A stretch of DNA of 14,113 nt from an uncultured Oscillospiraceae bacterium (GTDB lineage Bacteria; Bacillota; Clostridia; Oscillospirales; Oscillospiraceae): positions 1-14,113 of the forward strand of contig CAAERF010000112.1 in assembly GCA_900758315.1 (NCBI GenBank), written 5' to 3'. The notes beneath the pieces are model-generated. The model had not been told where the DNA came from, did not search any database, and worked only from the letters and a program-made list of their open reading frames with translations. The position numbers and the translations under genes are program-made. How positions within the stretch are numbered: position 1 is the first letter of the stretch; each line of letters begins with the position of its first letter. Positions 7,838-14,113 of this stretch are shown piece by piece.

Positions 7838-8206
7838 ATGAAACAATTACACGCATCTGGCGAAGATTATCTGGAAGCAATCCTTGTCTTAAAGAGGAAG
7901 AAAGGCATGGTGCGCTCCGTAGATGTGTCCCGGCACCTTGATGTATCGAAACCCAGCGTGTGTCATGCGGTAGCCACCTTGAAAGAGGGCGGGTTTCTCA
8001 CCATGGACGAAGACTCTTTCCTGCACCTGACAGATGTGGGCAGAGAGGTTGCCGAAAAAACTTATGAGAAGCACTGCTTTTTCACCCGTCTGCTGGTGGA
8101 TGCAGGTGTAGAGCCAAAGACTGCCGAGCAGGATGCCTGCCGCATGGAGCACGCAATCAGCGATGACAGCTTTCAAAAAATCAAATCAGGGCTAAAGGAC
8201 AAATAA
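7838..8206 (+). CDS. DtxR/MntR-family metal-dependent regulator, short form
   Basis: A 122-residue protein with an N-terminal winged helix (about 8-68; SVDVSRHLDVSKPSV is the recognition region) and a metal-binding/dimer region (about 72-117). Aligned to MntR, the ligands Asp10, Glu13, His79, Glu104 and His105 are kept, while MntR's Glu99 position is Cys101, as in DtxR (Cys102). It lacks the C-terminal SH3-like domain of DtxR and is shorter than typical MntR. It probably senses Fe(II) or Mn(II) and represses metal uptake genes. Its position at the end of the transporter operon, with GGAGAGGAG ahead of the ATG, makes it a candidate for reading the shared dyads. It has no such dyad directly in front of its own gene. 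Confidence 0.8.
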   Translation: MKQLHASGEDYLEAILVLKRKKGMVRSVDVSRHLDVSKPSVCHAVATLKEGGFLTMDEDSFLHLTDVGREVAEKTYEKHCFFTRLLVDAGVEPKTAEQDACRMEHAISDDSFQKIKSGLKDK

Positions 8207-8244
8207 AAAGCGGCCTGTCAGTCGAGGCTATTGGGGGTGATATA

Positions 8245-8643
8245 GTGGGAAAACTGTTCATATTATCGGTCGAAGAAGATGACCTTGAAACCGTTGAGAA
8301 AATCATGGCCTTCATAGAGTCAACAGAACTGGTCATGTGTACGGATCTTCCCTCTGCCCCTCTGCGCTACAAGGCTTTGTGTATCGACGCTGCGTGCCGT
8401 CAAGTGTTTTGGCAGGGCAAATTCATAGAGCTGACCCCTATGGAGTTCGATGTATTTCATTTGCTTGTCCGGCGGCCCGGACGGGTATTTTCACAAAGGG
8501 AGATCTATGAGTTTGTTGCCCCTGATTCGTTTGACAGCAGTTGGACGGGAATCTCCAGCATCATTTACAAGCTGCGTCATAAACTGAACGCTGACTTTAT
8601 CCAAACCGTGTATGGGAAGGGCTATAAATTCTTGCCGCCATGA
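8245..8643 (+). CDS. Stand-alone OmpR/PhoB-type winged-helix protein 1
   Basis: A 132-residue protein whose residues 42-131 form a complete OmpR/PhoB effector domain: ELTPMEFDVFHLL, then the recognition helix region, then TVYGKGYKF at the C-terminal hairpin. The N-terminal 40 residues are too short for a receiver domain and lack a phosphoacceptor context, so it is not a normal response regulator. The GTG start is chosen because GGGGGTGA lies 5 bases upstream. It is the last gene of module A, followed by a strong hairpin. A paralogue closes module B at 13568. It may be a partner or competitor of the local promoters' regulators; its target is unknown. Confidence 0.75.
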   Translation: MGKLFILSVEEDDLETVEKIMAFIESTELVMCTDLPSAPLRYKALCIDAACRQVFWQGKFIELTPMEFDVFHLLVRRPGRVFSQREIYEFVAPDSFDSSWTGISSIIYKLRHKLNADFIQTVYGKGYKFLPP

Positions 8644-8725
8644 GGATTATAGAAAAGAATGTTGGTAGATAGTACGAAACCATTCATTTATTGGAACTAT
8701 GCAGAGTAAGGAATAAAAGTGTTAT

Positions 8726-8760
8726 AAATCTGCGGTATGTTGGTGCATACCGCAGATTTT
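8726..8760 (+). terminator. Strong hairpin terminator closing module A
   Basis: A perfect 14-bp stem (8726-8739 with 8746-8759) around the loop TTGGTG is followed by a short T run. The stem begins AAA and ends TTT, so it can work in both directions. The rest of the 8644-8860 gap holds the next promoter and box. Confidence 0.7.
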
Positions 8761-8792
8761 GCTATATCATAAATAGAGATTGGCGAGTTTTA

Positions 8793-8821
8793 TTGAAGAA
8801 TACAGTAGTTTATGTTACCAT
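8793..8821 (+). promoter_or_regulatory. Predicted promoter of araC-type regulator 2
   Basis: TTGAAG (8793-8798), a 17-bp spacer and TACCAT (8816-8821) give a moderate sigma-A promoter. Spacing and layout resemble the promoter of regulator 1, with the shared dyad starting a few bases after the -10. Confidence 0.45.
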
Positions 8822-8826
8822 AGAGA

Positions 8827-8844
8827 GGTAAGTTAAGACTAACT
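8827..8844 (+). promoter_or_regulatory. Shared GTTAG/CTAAC box, copy 3
   Basis: GGTAAG-N6-CTAACT differs from the GRTTAG-N6-CTAACY pattern at one base in the left half-site. It also contains the tighter dyad AAGTTA-N4-TAACTT (8830-8845). It overlaps the expected transcription start of the second araC gene, just before its ribosome binding site. Confidence 0.5.
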
Positions 8845-8860
8845 TGATGGAGTGATGACA

Positions 8861-9811
8861 ATGGAGAAGGTCAACTTCAATCCGGAATGGTATGGTGTAC
8901 AGGCAAAAGTACTATCGAGAAGCGAAAGACAGCTGGTTGTGGATTATGGATGTAATGGGCGTGGTATCGTAAAAAATTATAGCTTGTTTGAGGGCATACA
9001 ACTTTGCTTCCTCGATTTTGAAACGGATGAATCTATGAGGACCCAGAAGTTCAATCCAGATATCCTCCAGATTACTCACTGTCAAACCGGACGCTATGAA
9101 TGTGAATTTGCCAATCATACTGTGGCATATTTGCCAACGGGCTATTTCAGCGTTGCAACCACAGCGCATTTGCCGATTTCGTTCTCTTTTCCCTTGGGGA
9201 AGTATTACGGCGTTAGCCTTGTCATAGATCGTCAGGCGCTTTCGGACGAAATACGCCGGATGATGCGGACAATTCCCATTGACCTTGATAAAATAGGGAC
9301 AACACTTGGTCTTGAAACACAATGGTATGTCAGTGATACTCCACCGCAATTACGACACTTGTTTTCCGAATTATACACAGCCATTCAAACGGAGCCTGTC
9401 GGCTATTTCAAAATTAAGGCCATAGAGCTATTATACCACATGGATCAGTTGACACAGATTAGCGGGTGCGACTCAAAGTATTTTGATAAGAAACAGATTC
9501 AAGCAACAAAAGCTATTCGGGAGTATCTTATTTCCCATCTGGATGAAAAAGTTCCCTTGGAACAGTTGGCAAAAGAGGCGCACTTGAATCTGTCGGTGTT
9601 CCATCTGGTATTTTCCCACATATATGGGGACACTCCGTATGCCTACCTCAAAAAATACAAAATGAATTTAGCTGCCCAGTGGCTTTCGGAAAACAAGATG
9701 AAAATCGGTGATATTGCCTTGGAGCTTGGATATAGCAACGCAAGTAAATTTGCTAAAGCATTTCAATCTGTATATGGAATGCTGCCAAAAGACTACCGAA
9801 AAAATCGATAG
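8861..9811 (+). CDS. AraC-family transcriptional regulator 2 (PchR/YbtA-like)
   Basis: A 316-residue regulator: N-terminal sensing domain (about 30-200) and C-terminal AraC domain (about 215-313) with two helix-turn-helix units near 232-253 and 281-302, ending in the typical GYSNASKFAKAF and P-K-D-Y-R segments. An in-frame GTG at 8852 and ATG at 8855 also exist, but GGAG at 8849-8852 sits 8 bases before the ATG at 8861, so that start is preferred. It is a paralogue of the regulator at 204 and directly precedes the second ABC pair, which it probably activates. Unlike regulator 1 its composition is evenly AT-rich. The ligand is unknown; a metal chelate such as a siderophore is the analogy with PchR and YbtA. 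Confidence 0.85.
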   Translation: MEKVNFNPEWYGVQAKVLSRSERQLVVDYGCNGRGIVKNYSLFEGIQLCFLDFETDESMRTQKFNPDILQITHCQTGRYECEFANHTVAYLPTGYFSVATTAHLPISFSFPLGKYYGVSLVIDRQALSDEIRRMMRTIPIDLDKIGTTLGLETQWYVSDTPPQLRHLFSELYTAIQTEPVGYFKIKAIELLYHMDQLTQISGCDSKYFDKKQIQATKAIREYLISHLDEKVPLEQLAKEAHLNLSVFHLVFSHIYGDTPYAYLKKYKMNLAAQWLSENKMKIGDIALELGYSNASKFAKAFQSVYGMLPKDYRKNR

Positions 9812-9867
9812 TCATGTACAGGCGGCGTTTAACAGCGGTAGAGGTGTAGTCTCTACTAATTCATTGG

Positions 9868-9889
9868 TATCTTTGGGCTATTTTTGCCC
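9868..9889 (+). promoter_or_regulatory. Tandem 11-bp direct repeat upstream of module B transporter promoter
   Basis: TATCTTTGGGC (9868-9878) is followed at once by TATTTTTGCCC (9879-9889), matching at 8 of 11 positions with one-helical-turn phasing. It may be part of the binding site for AraC regulator 2, comparable to the phased TGGG units at 1196-1224, but it lies further from the -10 and could be chance. Confidence 0.25.
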
Positions 9890-9928
9890 GTGACGCATAG
9901 ATATGGAGTAGCAGCCAATTTCAAAAGT

Positions 9929-9937
9929 TGATAGAAT
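9929..9937 (+). promoter_or_regulatory. Extended -10 promoter of the module B ABC operon
   Basis: TGATAGAAT is an extended -10 with no convincing -35 (TAGCAG at the 17-bp spacing). It is almost identical to TGATACAAT at 1244-1252 and stands the same 9 bp before the shared dyad, so the two transporter promoters share one architecture. Confidence 0.5.
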
Positions 9938-9973
9938 AAATGTCGCGGTTAGCAAGAACTAACTGCGACATTT
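9938..9973 (+). promoter_or_regulatory. 36-bp inverted repeat containing shared box copy 4 (operator or leader hairpin)
   Basis: Arms of 15 bp (9938-9952 and 9959-9973) match except at one position that would still be a G-U pair in RNA; the loop is CAAGAA. The core GGTTAG-N6-CTAACT (9947-9964) is the shared box. TTTTCTCTTTT and then AAGGAGGG follow, so the element could be an operator, a terminator for regulator 2, or a conditional attenuator in the leader. The outer arms differ from those of the copy at 1249-1292. Confidence 0.6.
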
Positions 9974-9997
9974 TCTCTTTTAAGGAGGGTTCATGCT

Positions 9998-11812
9998 ATG
10001 TCAAACGCAAAGTCGAAACAGGCAAAACCAAAGACGGGTTTGGCACGATGCATGGAATTGGCTTCTGACAGAAAGGGCCTTGTGTTCTTAGCCGCGGTTC
10101 TTTCGTCATTGGCAGCCATTGCTTCGTTTATCCCGTACATAGCGGTCTATTTTATGATCCGCTCAATTATCGGTGTTTTCCCGAACCTTGACCAGTTGGA
10201 TATGGGGATGGTCATGAATTATGGCTGGCTGGCGCTCGCCGGGATCGTGGCAAATATCCTACTGTATTTTCTGGCTATTTTCAGCTCACACATGGCGGCA
10301 TTTGGAACGCTGTACGAGTTGAAAGTTCTCTTTGCAGACCATATTACCAAAATCCCACTGGGGTATCACTTAACGATTGGCAGCGGCCGTCTGCGGAAAA
10401 TCATGGATGAAAACATTGAAAGTGTGGAGGGCTTTATTGCTCACCAGTTTCCTGATTTTGTTGCCTCTATTACCGCCCCTATCGTCATGGTCATCATCCT
10501 GTTGGCTGTTGACTGGAGGTTTGGCCTTGCTTCCCTGGTCGGCATCATTCTTGCATTTGTCGCAGAGTTTATTGGCTTTGGCAGCGGTGAAATGAAGGAG
10601 AACATGGGCAAGTACCAAAAGGCTTTGGAAGAAATGAATAATGCCTCTGTGGAGTATGTCCGGGGAATGTCGGTAGTAAAGGCGTTCAATCAAACAGCAT
10701 CTTCGTTCAAAAAACTCAAAGAGGCAATCACCGGCTATACGGAATGGGTCCTCAAGTTCTCTCTGGGCTGGCAGAATTGTATGCCTGCCTTTACCACAAT
10801 CATCAATAATGTTTACCTGATTCTTGTTCCTGTGGGCATCCTGATTGGGTCCAGAACGGATGATTTTGCCGGATTTGCGATGACCTTTATCTTTTATCTG
10901 CTCTTTGTACCAGCAATTTCCGGCGTGCTGAACAAAATCATGTATATTTCAGAGTCGTTCATGCAGATCAACGGGAATGTGGCCAGGATGGACGAGATAT
11001 TGAACATTCCAGAAATGCCGGAAACGGCTCATCCTAAGAAACCTGCTGGGGACGATGTTGTTTTCAATAATGTCAGCTTTTCCTACACGGGAGATAATTC
11101 TGAGAAAGCTCTGGAAAATGTATCTTTCTCGGCAAAGCAGGGACAGATCACAGCCATTGTCGGACCTTCCGGCGGCGGCAAAAGTACGATTGCCAATCTG
11201 ATTTCCCGCTTTTGGGATGTGTCCTCCGGCAGCATTACCATCGGCGGTATAGATGTGCGCGATATGGCGGAGGATGACCTGATGCACCATGTCAGCTTTG
11301 TGTTCCAGGATATTTTCCTGTTCAAGCAGAGCATCTTGGATAATATCCGTATGGGCAATCCTTCGGCCAGCGAGGAACAAGTGATTGCGGCGGCGAAAGC
11401 AGCGCAGTGCCACGAGTTCATCTCCAAACTGCCCAACGGGTATCACACGGTGGTCGGCTCCAAAGGCATCCATCTCTCTGGCGGTGAGCGCCAGCGGATT
11501 GCTATTGCGCGGGCTATTATCAAGAACTCGCCTATCATCGTGCTGGATGAGGCAACGGCGTTCAGTGACCCGGAGAATGAATACCTGATCCAGAAAGCCT
11601 TTGAAAAGCTGATGCAGGGTAAGACAGTTATCATCATCGCACACCGCCTCTCCACGATCCGCAATGCAGATAAGATCATCGTCATGGAGAAAGGGCACTT
11701 GGTCGAAGAAGGAAAACATGACGAGCTGGTGGCCGCAAGCGGACGCTATGCACAAATGTGGAACCACTATACAGAAGCGATTGGCTGGAAAATCAGCGGA
11801 AAGGCGGTGTAA
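9998..11812 (+). CDS. ABC transporter permease/ATPase, subunit 1 of module B pair
   Basis: A 604-residue half-transporter, with a lysine-rich first 12 residues, exporter-fold membrane domain (about 28-315) and ATPase domain (about 350-590). Motifs are Walker A GPSGGGKST (389-397), Q-loop Gln 437, LSGGE (493-497), DE 517-518 with D-loop AFSDPENE, and His 549. In both the ATPase D-loop and the membrane-domain segment VVKAFN it corresponds to the protein at 4288. AAGGAGGG at 9982-9989 sets the start at ATG 9998 rather than the out-of-frame ATG at 9993. It is the first gene behind the second activator-type promoter and should form a heterodimer with the next product. Substrate unknown; metal-chelate import is favoured by its AraC neighbour. 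Confidence 0.85.
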   Translation: MSNAKSKQAKPKTGLARCMELASDRKGLVFLAAVLSSLAAIASFIPYIAVYFMIRSIIGVFPNLDQLDMGMVMNYGWLALAGIVANILLYFLAIFSSHMAAFGTLYELKVLFADHITKIPLGYHLTIGSGRLRKIMDENIESVEGFIAHQFPDFVASITAPIVMVIILLAVDWRFGLASLVGIILAFVAEFIGFGSGEMKENMGKYQKALEEMNNASVEYVRGMSVVKAFNQTASSFKKLKEAITGYTEWVLKFSLGWQNCMPAFTTIINNVYLILVPVGILIGSRTDDFAGFAMTFIFYLLFVPAISGVLNKIMYISESFMQINGNVARMDEILNIPEMPETAHPKKPAGDDVVFNNVSFSYTGDNSEKALENVSFSAKQGQITAIVGPSGGGKSTIANLISRFWDVSSGSITIGGIDVRDMAEDDLMHHVSFVFQDIFLFKQSILDNIRMGNPSASEEQVIAAAKAAQCHEFISKLPNGYHTVVGSKGIHLSGGERQRIAIARAIIKNSPIIVLDEATAFSDPENEYLIQKAFEKLMQGKTVIIIAHRLSTIRNADKIIVMEKGHLVEEGKHDELVAASGRYAQMWNHYTEAIGWKISGKAV

Positions 11813-11814
11813 CT

Positions 11815-13551
11815 ATGAGCAGATTACAAAAAGCTCTCTTTTTGTCAGACAAGGGTTACGCAGATCTGAAAAAAGCAATCTTCGCCTGCACATTGACGAA
11901 CCTGGCTATGCTTCTGCCGTTCTGTGTAACTGTTATGGTCTTCAGTGAAATTTTGACGCCCTTTGTCAGCGGTGACTCCATCCAGTGGAACCATATCTGG
12001 ATGCTGTGGGGCGCAGGTATTGTTTCAGCCATCCTGGTATTTCTGGCCGCCAAAAACGATTACCGTAAAACCTATATTGCCTCATATAAAGAGTCGAACA
12101 CGACCCGGCTGCGGATTGCGGAGCATCTTCGGAAACTCCCTATGAATTTCTTTAACACCAAGGACCTTTCCGAACTGACCACGAATATGATGGCAGATTG
12201 CAGCAGCATGGAGTCCCTGCTCAGCAGCACGATCCCTCCACTGATTGCAAACGGCATCACGGTGACCCTGACCTGTATCCTGCTGGCCTTCTTTGACTGG
12301 CGTCTTGCTCTGTGCGTATTCATCACGGTTCCGATTGCCTTCCTCATTATCTGGCTCAGCCGGAACCATCAAAAGAAGCTGTTTGAAAAGCAGGTTAATG
12401 CAAAACTGGCTGCCTCTGACCAGGTACAGGAATACCTGGAAGGTATGAAGATCATCAAGTCCTGCGGGCTGTCCGGCTCTCATTTCAGTGCGTTGGATAA
12501 AGCTCTGCTTGCTATGAAAAAGATTGCCATCAAAGTGGAAATGGCTGTCGGCGTGTTTATGTCCAGCGCCAGCATGATTTTGCAGGCAGGTATTGGCATT
12601 ACAATCTTTGTCGGTGCTATTCTCCTGACCAGTGGACAAATTGAACTGCTGCCTTTGCTCATGTTTCTGCTGATGGTCACGCGGATTTATGGCCCTATTT
12701 TGGCAATCCTGGCGAATTTGTCCTCGCTACTGAATTTGAATGTAGTTACAAGTCGTATGCGTACCTTGCTCACCACTCCTGTGATGGACGGTGACGGGAA
12801 AATGGTTCCGAACTGCGATATTGAGCTTTCCCATGTGACTTTTGGCTACAATCAGGAAGATGTCATCAAAGATGTTTCCTGCAAAATCCCCCAAGGGAGC
12901 GTGACTGCCCTCGTTGGGCCGTCCGGTTCCGGTAAAAGCACGATTTCCAAACTGATTGCCCGCTTTTGGGATGTTCAGAAGGGCAAGATCACCGTGGGCG
13001 GCAAAGACATCAAGAGTATGGAGCCGGAAAGCCTCATGTCTTATATGTCTTTCGTGTTCCAGGATGTGACCTTGTTCAATGATACGGTTATGAATAATAT
13101 CCGTCTTGGCAATCCAAACGCAACAGACGATCAGGTAATTGCTGCTGCCAAAGCCGCCTATTGTGATGAATTTGTCCGGGAGATGCCGGATGGGTATCAG
13201 ACGGTTCTCGGTGAAAACGGCAGCACCCTTTCCGGCGGTGAGCGCCAGCGTATTTCCATCGCCCGCGCATTACTAAAAAATGCGCCCATCATTCTGCTTG
13301 ACGAGGCCACAGCATCCCTTGACCCAGAGAATGAAGTCCTGGTTCAAAAAGCGATTGCCAAACTGGTAGAAGGCAAGACGGTTATTATGATCGCCCACCG
13401 TCTCCGTACAGTTGTGGATGCGGATCAGATCATTGTTCTTGACAATGGACGACTGGTAGAACATGGAACGCACGATGAGTTGATGAAGAAGAATGGGCTG
13501 TATTATAAGTTGTTCCATATTCAGCAGGAAAGCCTTGGTTGGGCGGTATAA
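11815..13551 (+). CDS. ABC transporter permease/ATPase, subunit 2 of module B pair
   Basis: A 578-residue half-transporter with exporter-fold membrane domain (about 20-305) and ATPase domain (about 335-570). Motifs are Walker A GPSGSGKST (368-376), Q-loop Gln 416, LSGGE (472-476), DE 496-497 with D-loop ASLDPENE, and His 528. It corresponds to the protein at 6073 (shared IIKS segment after the membrane-domain helix and ASxD D-loop). An upstream in-frame ATG at 11758 would overlap the previous gene by 55 bases; the ATG at 11815, two bases after that gene's stop and 7 bases after AAGGCGG, is the natural start. Both sites of the pair look catalytically intact. The protein ends in ESLGWAV, the Trp-containing tail seen in all four ABC proteins here. 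Confidence 0.87.
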   Translation: MSRLQKALFLSDKGYADLKKAIFACTLTNLAMLLPFCVTVMVFSEILTPFVSGDSIQWNHIWMLWGAGIVSAILVFLAAKNDYRKTYIASYKESNTTRLRIAEHLRKLPMNFFNTKDLSELTTNMMADCSSMESLLSSTIPPLIANGITVTLTCILLAFFDWRLALCVFITVPIAFLIIWLSRNHQKKLFEKQVNAKLAASDQVQEYLEGMKIIKSCGLSGSHFSALDKALLAMKKIAIKVEMAVGVFMSSASMILQAGIGITIFVGAILLTSGQIELLPLLMFLLMVTRIYGPILAILANLSSLLNLNVVTSRMRTLLTTPVMDGDGKMVPNCDIELSHVTFGYNQEDVIKDVSCKIPQGSVTALVGPSGSGKSTISKLIARFWDVQKGKITVGGKDIKSMEPESLMSYMSFVFQDVTLFNDTVMNNIRLGNPNATDDQVIAAAKAAYCDEFVREMPDGYQTVLGENGSTLSGGERQRISIARALLKNAPIILLDEATASLDPENEVLVQKAIAKLVEGKTVIMIAHRLRTVVDADQIIVLDNGRLVEHGTHDELMKKNGLYYKLFHIQQESLGWAV

Positions 13552-13567
13552 CTTTGGGGGAAAAGCG

Positions 13568-13864
13568 TTGACTGGACTGGCTGTTCTACAATATGATAAT
13601 CTGTGTATTGACCCAAACCAGCGTAGGGCCTTTGTGAGCGGGCGAGCGGTGGAGTTGACCACGATGGAATTCAATATCCTATATTATCTGGCCTTACACC
13701 CTGGCTGGACCTTTACCCGGGAGCAGCTTTACCGATATGCAATGTCTGACGACTTTGCTTCCGGCCTCGAAAGCGTCACCAGCCGGATCTACAAGATACG
13801 GAAAAAACTAAATATCAATGGGATTCAAACGGTACACGGATACGGTTATCGCTTTGAGAAGTAA
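13568..13864 (+). CDS. Stand-alone OmpR/PhoB-type winged-helix protein 2
   Basis: About 98 residues, almost nothing but an OmpR/PhoB winged-helix domain: CIDPNQRRAFVSGR, then ELTTMEFNILYYL, then a recognition helix around SVTSRIYKIRKKL, and TVHGYGYRFEK at the C-terminus. No receiver domain is present. There is no ATG in the right place; TTG at 13568 has GGGGG 7 bases upstream and avoids the long overlap with the ABC gene that the in-frame ATG at 13493 would need. It clearly resembles the protein at 8245 and occupies the same last position in its module. Its DNA target and partner are unknown. Confidence 0.7.
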   Translation: MTGLAVLQYDNLCIDPNQRRAFVSGRAVELTTMEFNILYYLALHPGWTFTREQLYRYAMSDDFASGLESVTSRIYKIRKKLNINGIQTVHGYGYRFEK

Positions 13865-13898
13865 GAGACACTGGTGATTGTAATAGCATATACTTAAT

Positions 13899-13935
13899 AA
13901 AAACGCAGCTGCCAACCAAGGCAGCTGCGTTTTTT
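13899..13935 (+). terminator. Intrinsic terminator closing module B
   Basis: A perfect GC-rich stem, CGCAGCTGCC (13904-13913) with GGCAGCTGCG (13920-13929), extended by A5/T5 pairs and followed by a run of six T, with loop AACCAA. The flanking A and T runs make it potentially bidirectional. The remaining stretch to 14064 holds the promoter and operator of the next gene. Confidence 0.9.
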
Positions 13936-13990
13936 GTTTAATGAATAGAATACACCGACCCGCATACGGTTCAGCCGTTATAATTGTGGC

Positions 13991-14047
13991 TTGACAAATA
14001 CAATCGTTTGATTTAAGATAATATCATTATTGGATAATATGATTATC
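13991..14047 (+). promoter_or_regulatory. Promoter and dyad operator of the TetR-like gene
   Basis: A consensus TTGACA (13991-13996), a 17-bp spacer and TAAGAT (14014-14019) form a good promoter. Overlapping its start region are two nested dyads, GATAAT/ATTATC (14017-14022/14042-14047) and ATTAT-TGG-ATAAT (14026-14038), which suit autorepression by a TetR-type dimer. Confidence 0.6.
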
Positions 14048-14064
14048 GAAAAGAGGTGAACGAA

Positions 14065-14113
14065 ATGCGTCCTGTAAACGAAAAGCTGCGGAAGGATCTG
14101 CTGGAAGCCGGGA
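14065..14113 (+). CDS. N-terminus of a probable TetR/AcrR-family regulator (partial)
   Basis: ATG at 14065 follows AAGAGGTGA by a normal distance and opens a frame to the window edge. The 16 visible residues, MRPVNEKLRKDLLEAG, look like the first helix of TetR/AcrR regulators, where a Leu-Leu-x-Ala-Gly run precedes the helix-turn-helix. The dyad in its promoter supports an autoregulated repressor. The call rests on very few residues. It lies behind a strong terminator and is probably a separate unit from module B. Confidence 0.5.
   Translation, partial: MRPVNEKLRKDLLEAG

Noticed and set aside
7838..7838. A separate promoter or shared box ahead of the metalloregulator gene
   Set aside because: Only 16 bases separate it from the ABC gene, with a ribosome binding site and no GTTAG/CTAAC dyad, so it is most simply part of the operon.
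6088..7839. Second long minus-strand frame (about 583 codons)
   Set aside because: It mirrors the ABC subunit at 6073 in the opposite strand with the same His/Gln-rich composition; the plus-strand product has every ABC motif.
9838..9889. Small hairpins GTAGAG/CTCTAC and GGGC/GCCC after the second araC gene as terminators
   Set aside because: Stems of six and four pairs without a clean T run are too weak; the 9938-9973 dyad is a better candidate if a terminator exists here.
1..14113. Insertion sequences, CRISPR arrays, tRNA or rRNA genes
   Set aside because: No transposase-like frame, no regularly spaced repeats with spacers, and no tRNA-like cloverleaf or conserved rRNA segments were recognised. 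Mobility of the region is therefore only suggested by composition changes.

Overview
The window looks like an accessory region of a low-to-mid GC Firmicute, most likely a gut Clostridia member. The reasons are strong AGGAGG-type ribosome binding sites, sigma-A-like promoters, a solitary-type ECF transporter with a fused double ATPase, PchR/YbtA-type AraC regulators and a short MntR/DtxR-like metalloregulator. This assignment is inference from gene style; there is no rRNA or other phylogenetic marker here.

Layout. Positions 1-63 carry the tail of an unidentified upstream gene. Module A (about 130-8643, mostly GC-rich) reads left to right: AraC regulator 1, ECF S component, EcfT, EcfA with two ATPase domains, two half-size ABC transporter proteins, a DtxR/MntR-like regulator and a stand-alone OmpR/PhoB-type winged-helix protein, closed by a strong hairpin at 8726-8760. 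Module B (about 8793-13935, lower GC) repeats a reduced version: AraC regulator 2, two half-size ABC proteins paralogous subunit-for-subunit to those of module A, and a second stand-alone winged-helix protein, closed by a textbook terminator at 13899-13935. A TetR-like gene with its own promoter begins at 14065 and runs off the end. All genes are on the + strand.

How the parts fit. Each module couples an AraC activator to a heterodimeric ABC transporter of exporter fold. With PchR/YbtA-like regulators and a metal-sensing DtxR/MntR-like protein nearby, the best hypothesis is uptake of metal chelates (siderophore or metallophore), analogous to YbtPQ or IrtAB. Module A adds an ECF importer for an unknown small molecule. 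The substrate cannot be read from the sequence, and drug or peptide export remains possible.

The most notable signal is non-coding. The same dyad, GRTTAG-N6-CTAACY (one mismatch in one copy), lies in all four promoter regions: ahead of both araC genes and ahead of both transporter operons. In the two transporter promoters it sits exactly 9 bp after an extended -10 (TGATANAAT) and lies inside a longer hairpin whose outer arms differ in sequence but stay complementary. This points to one regulator, or one leader-RNA mechanism, controlling the whole locus. Three phased TGGG units upstream of the ECF promoter look like a separate AraC-type activator site. The first araC gene also shows a sharp internal GC jump, suggesting a mosaic origin.
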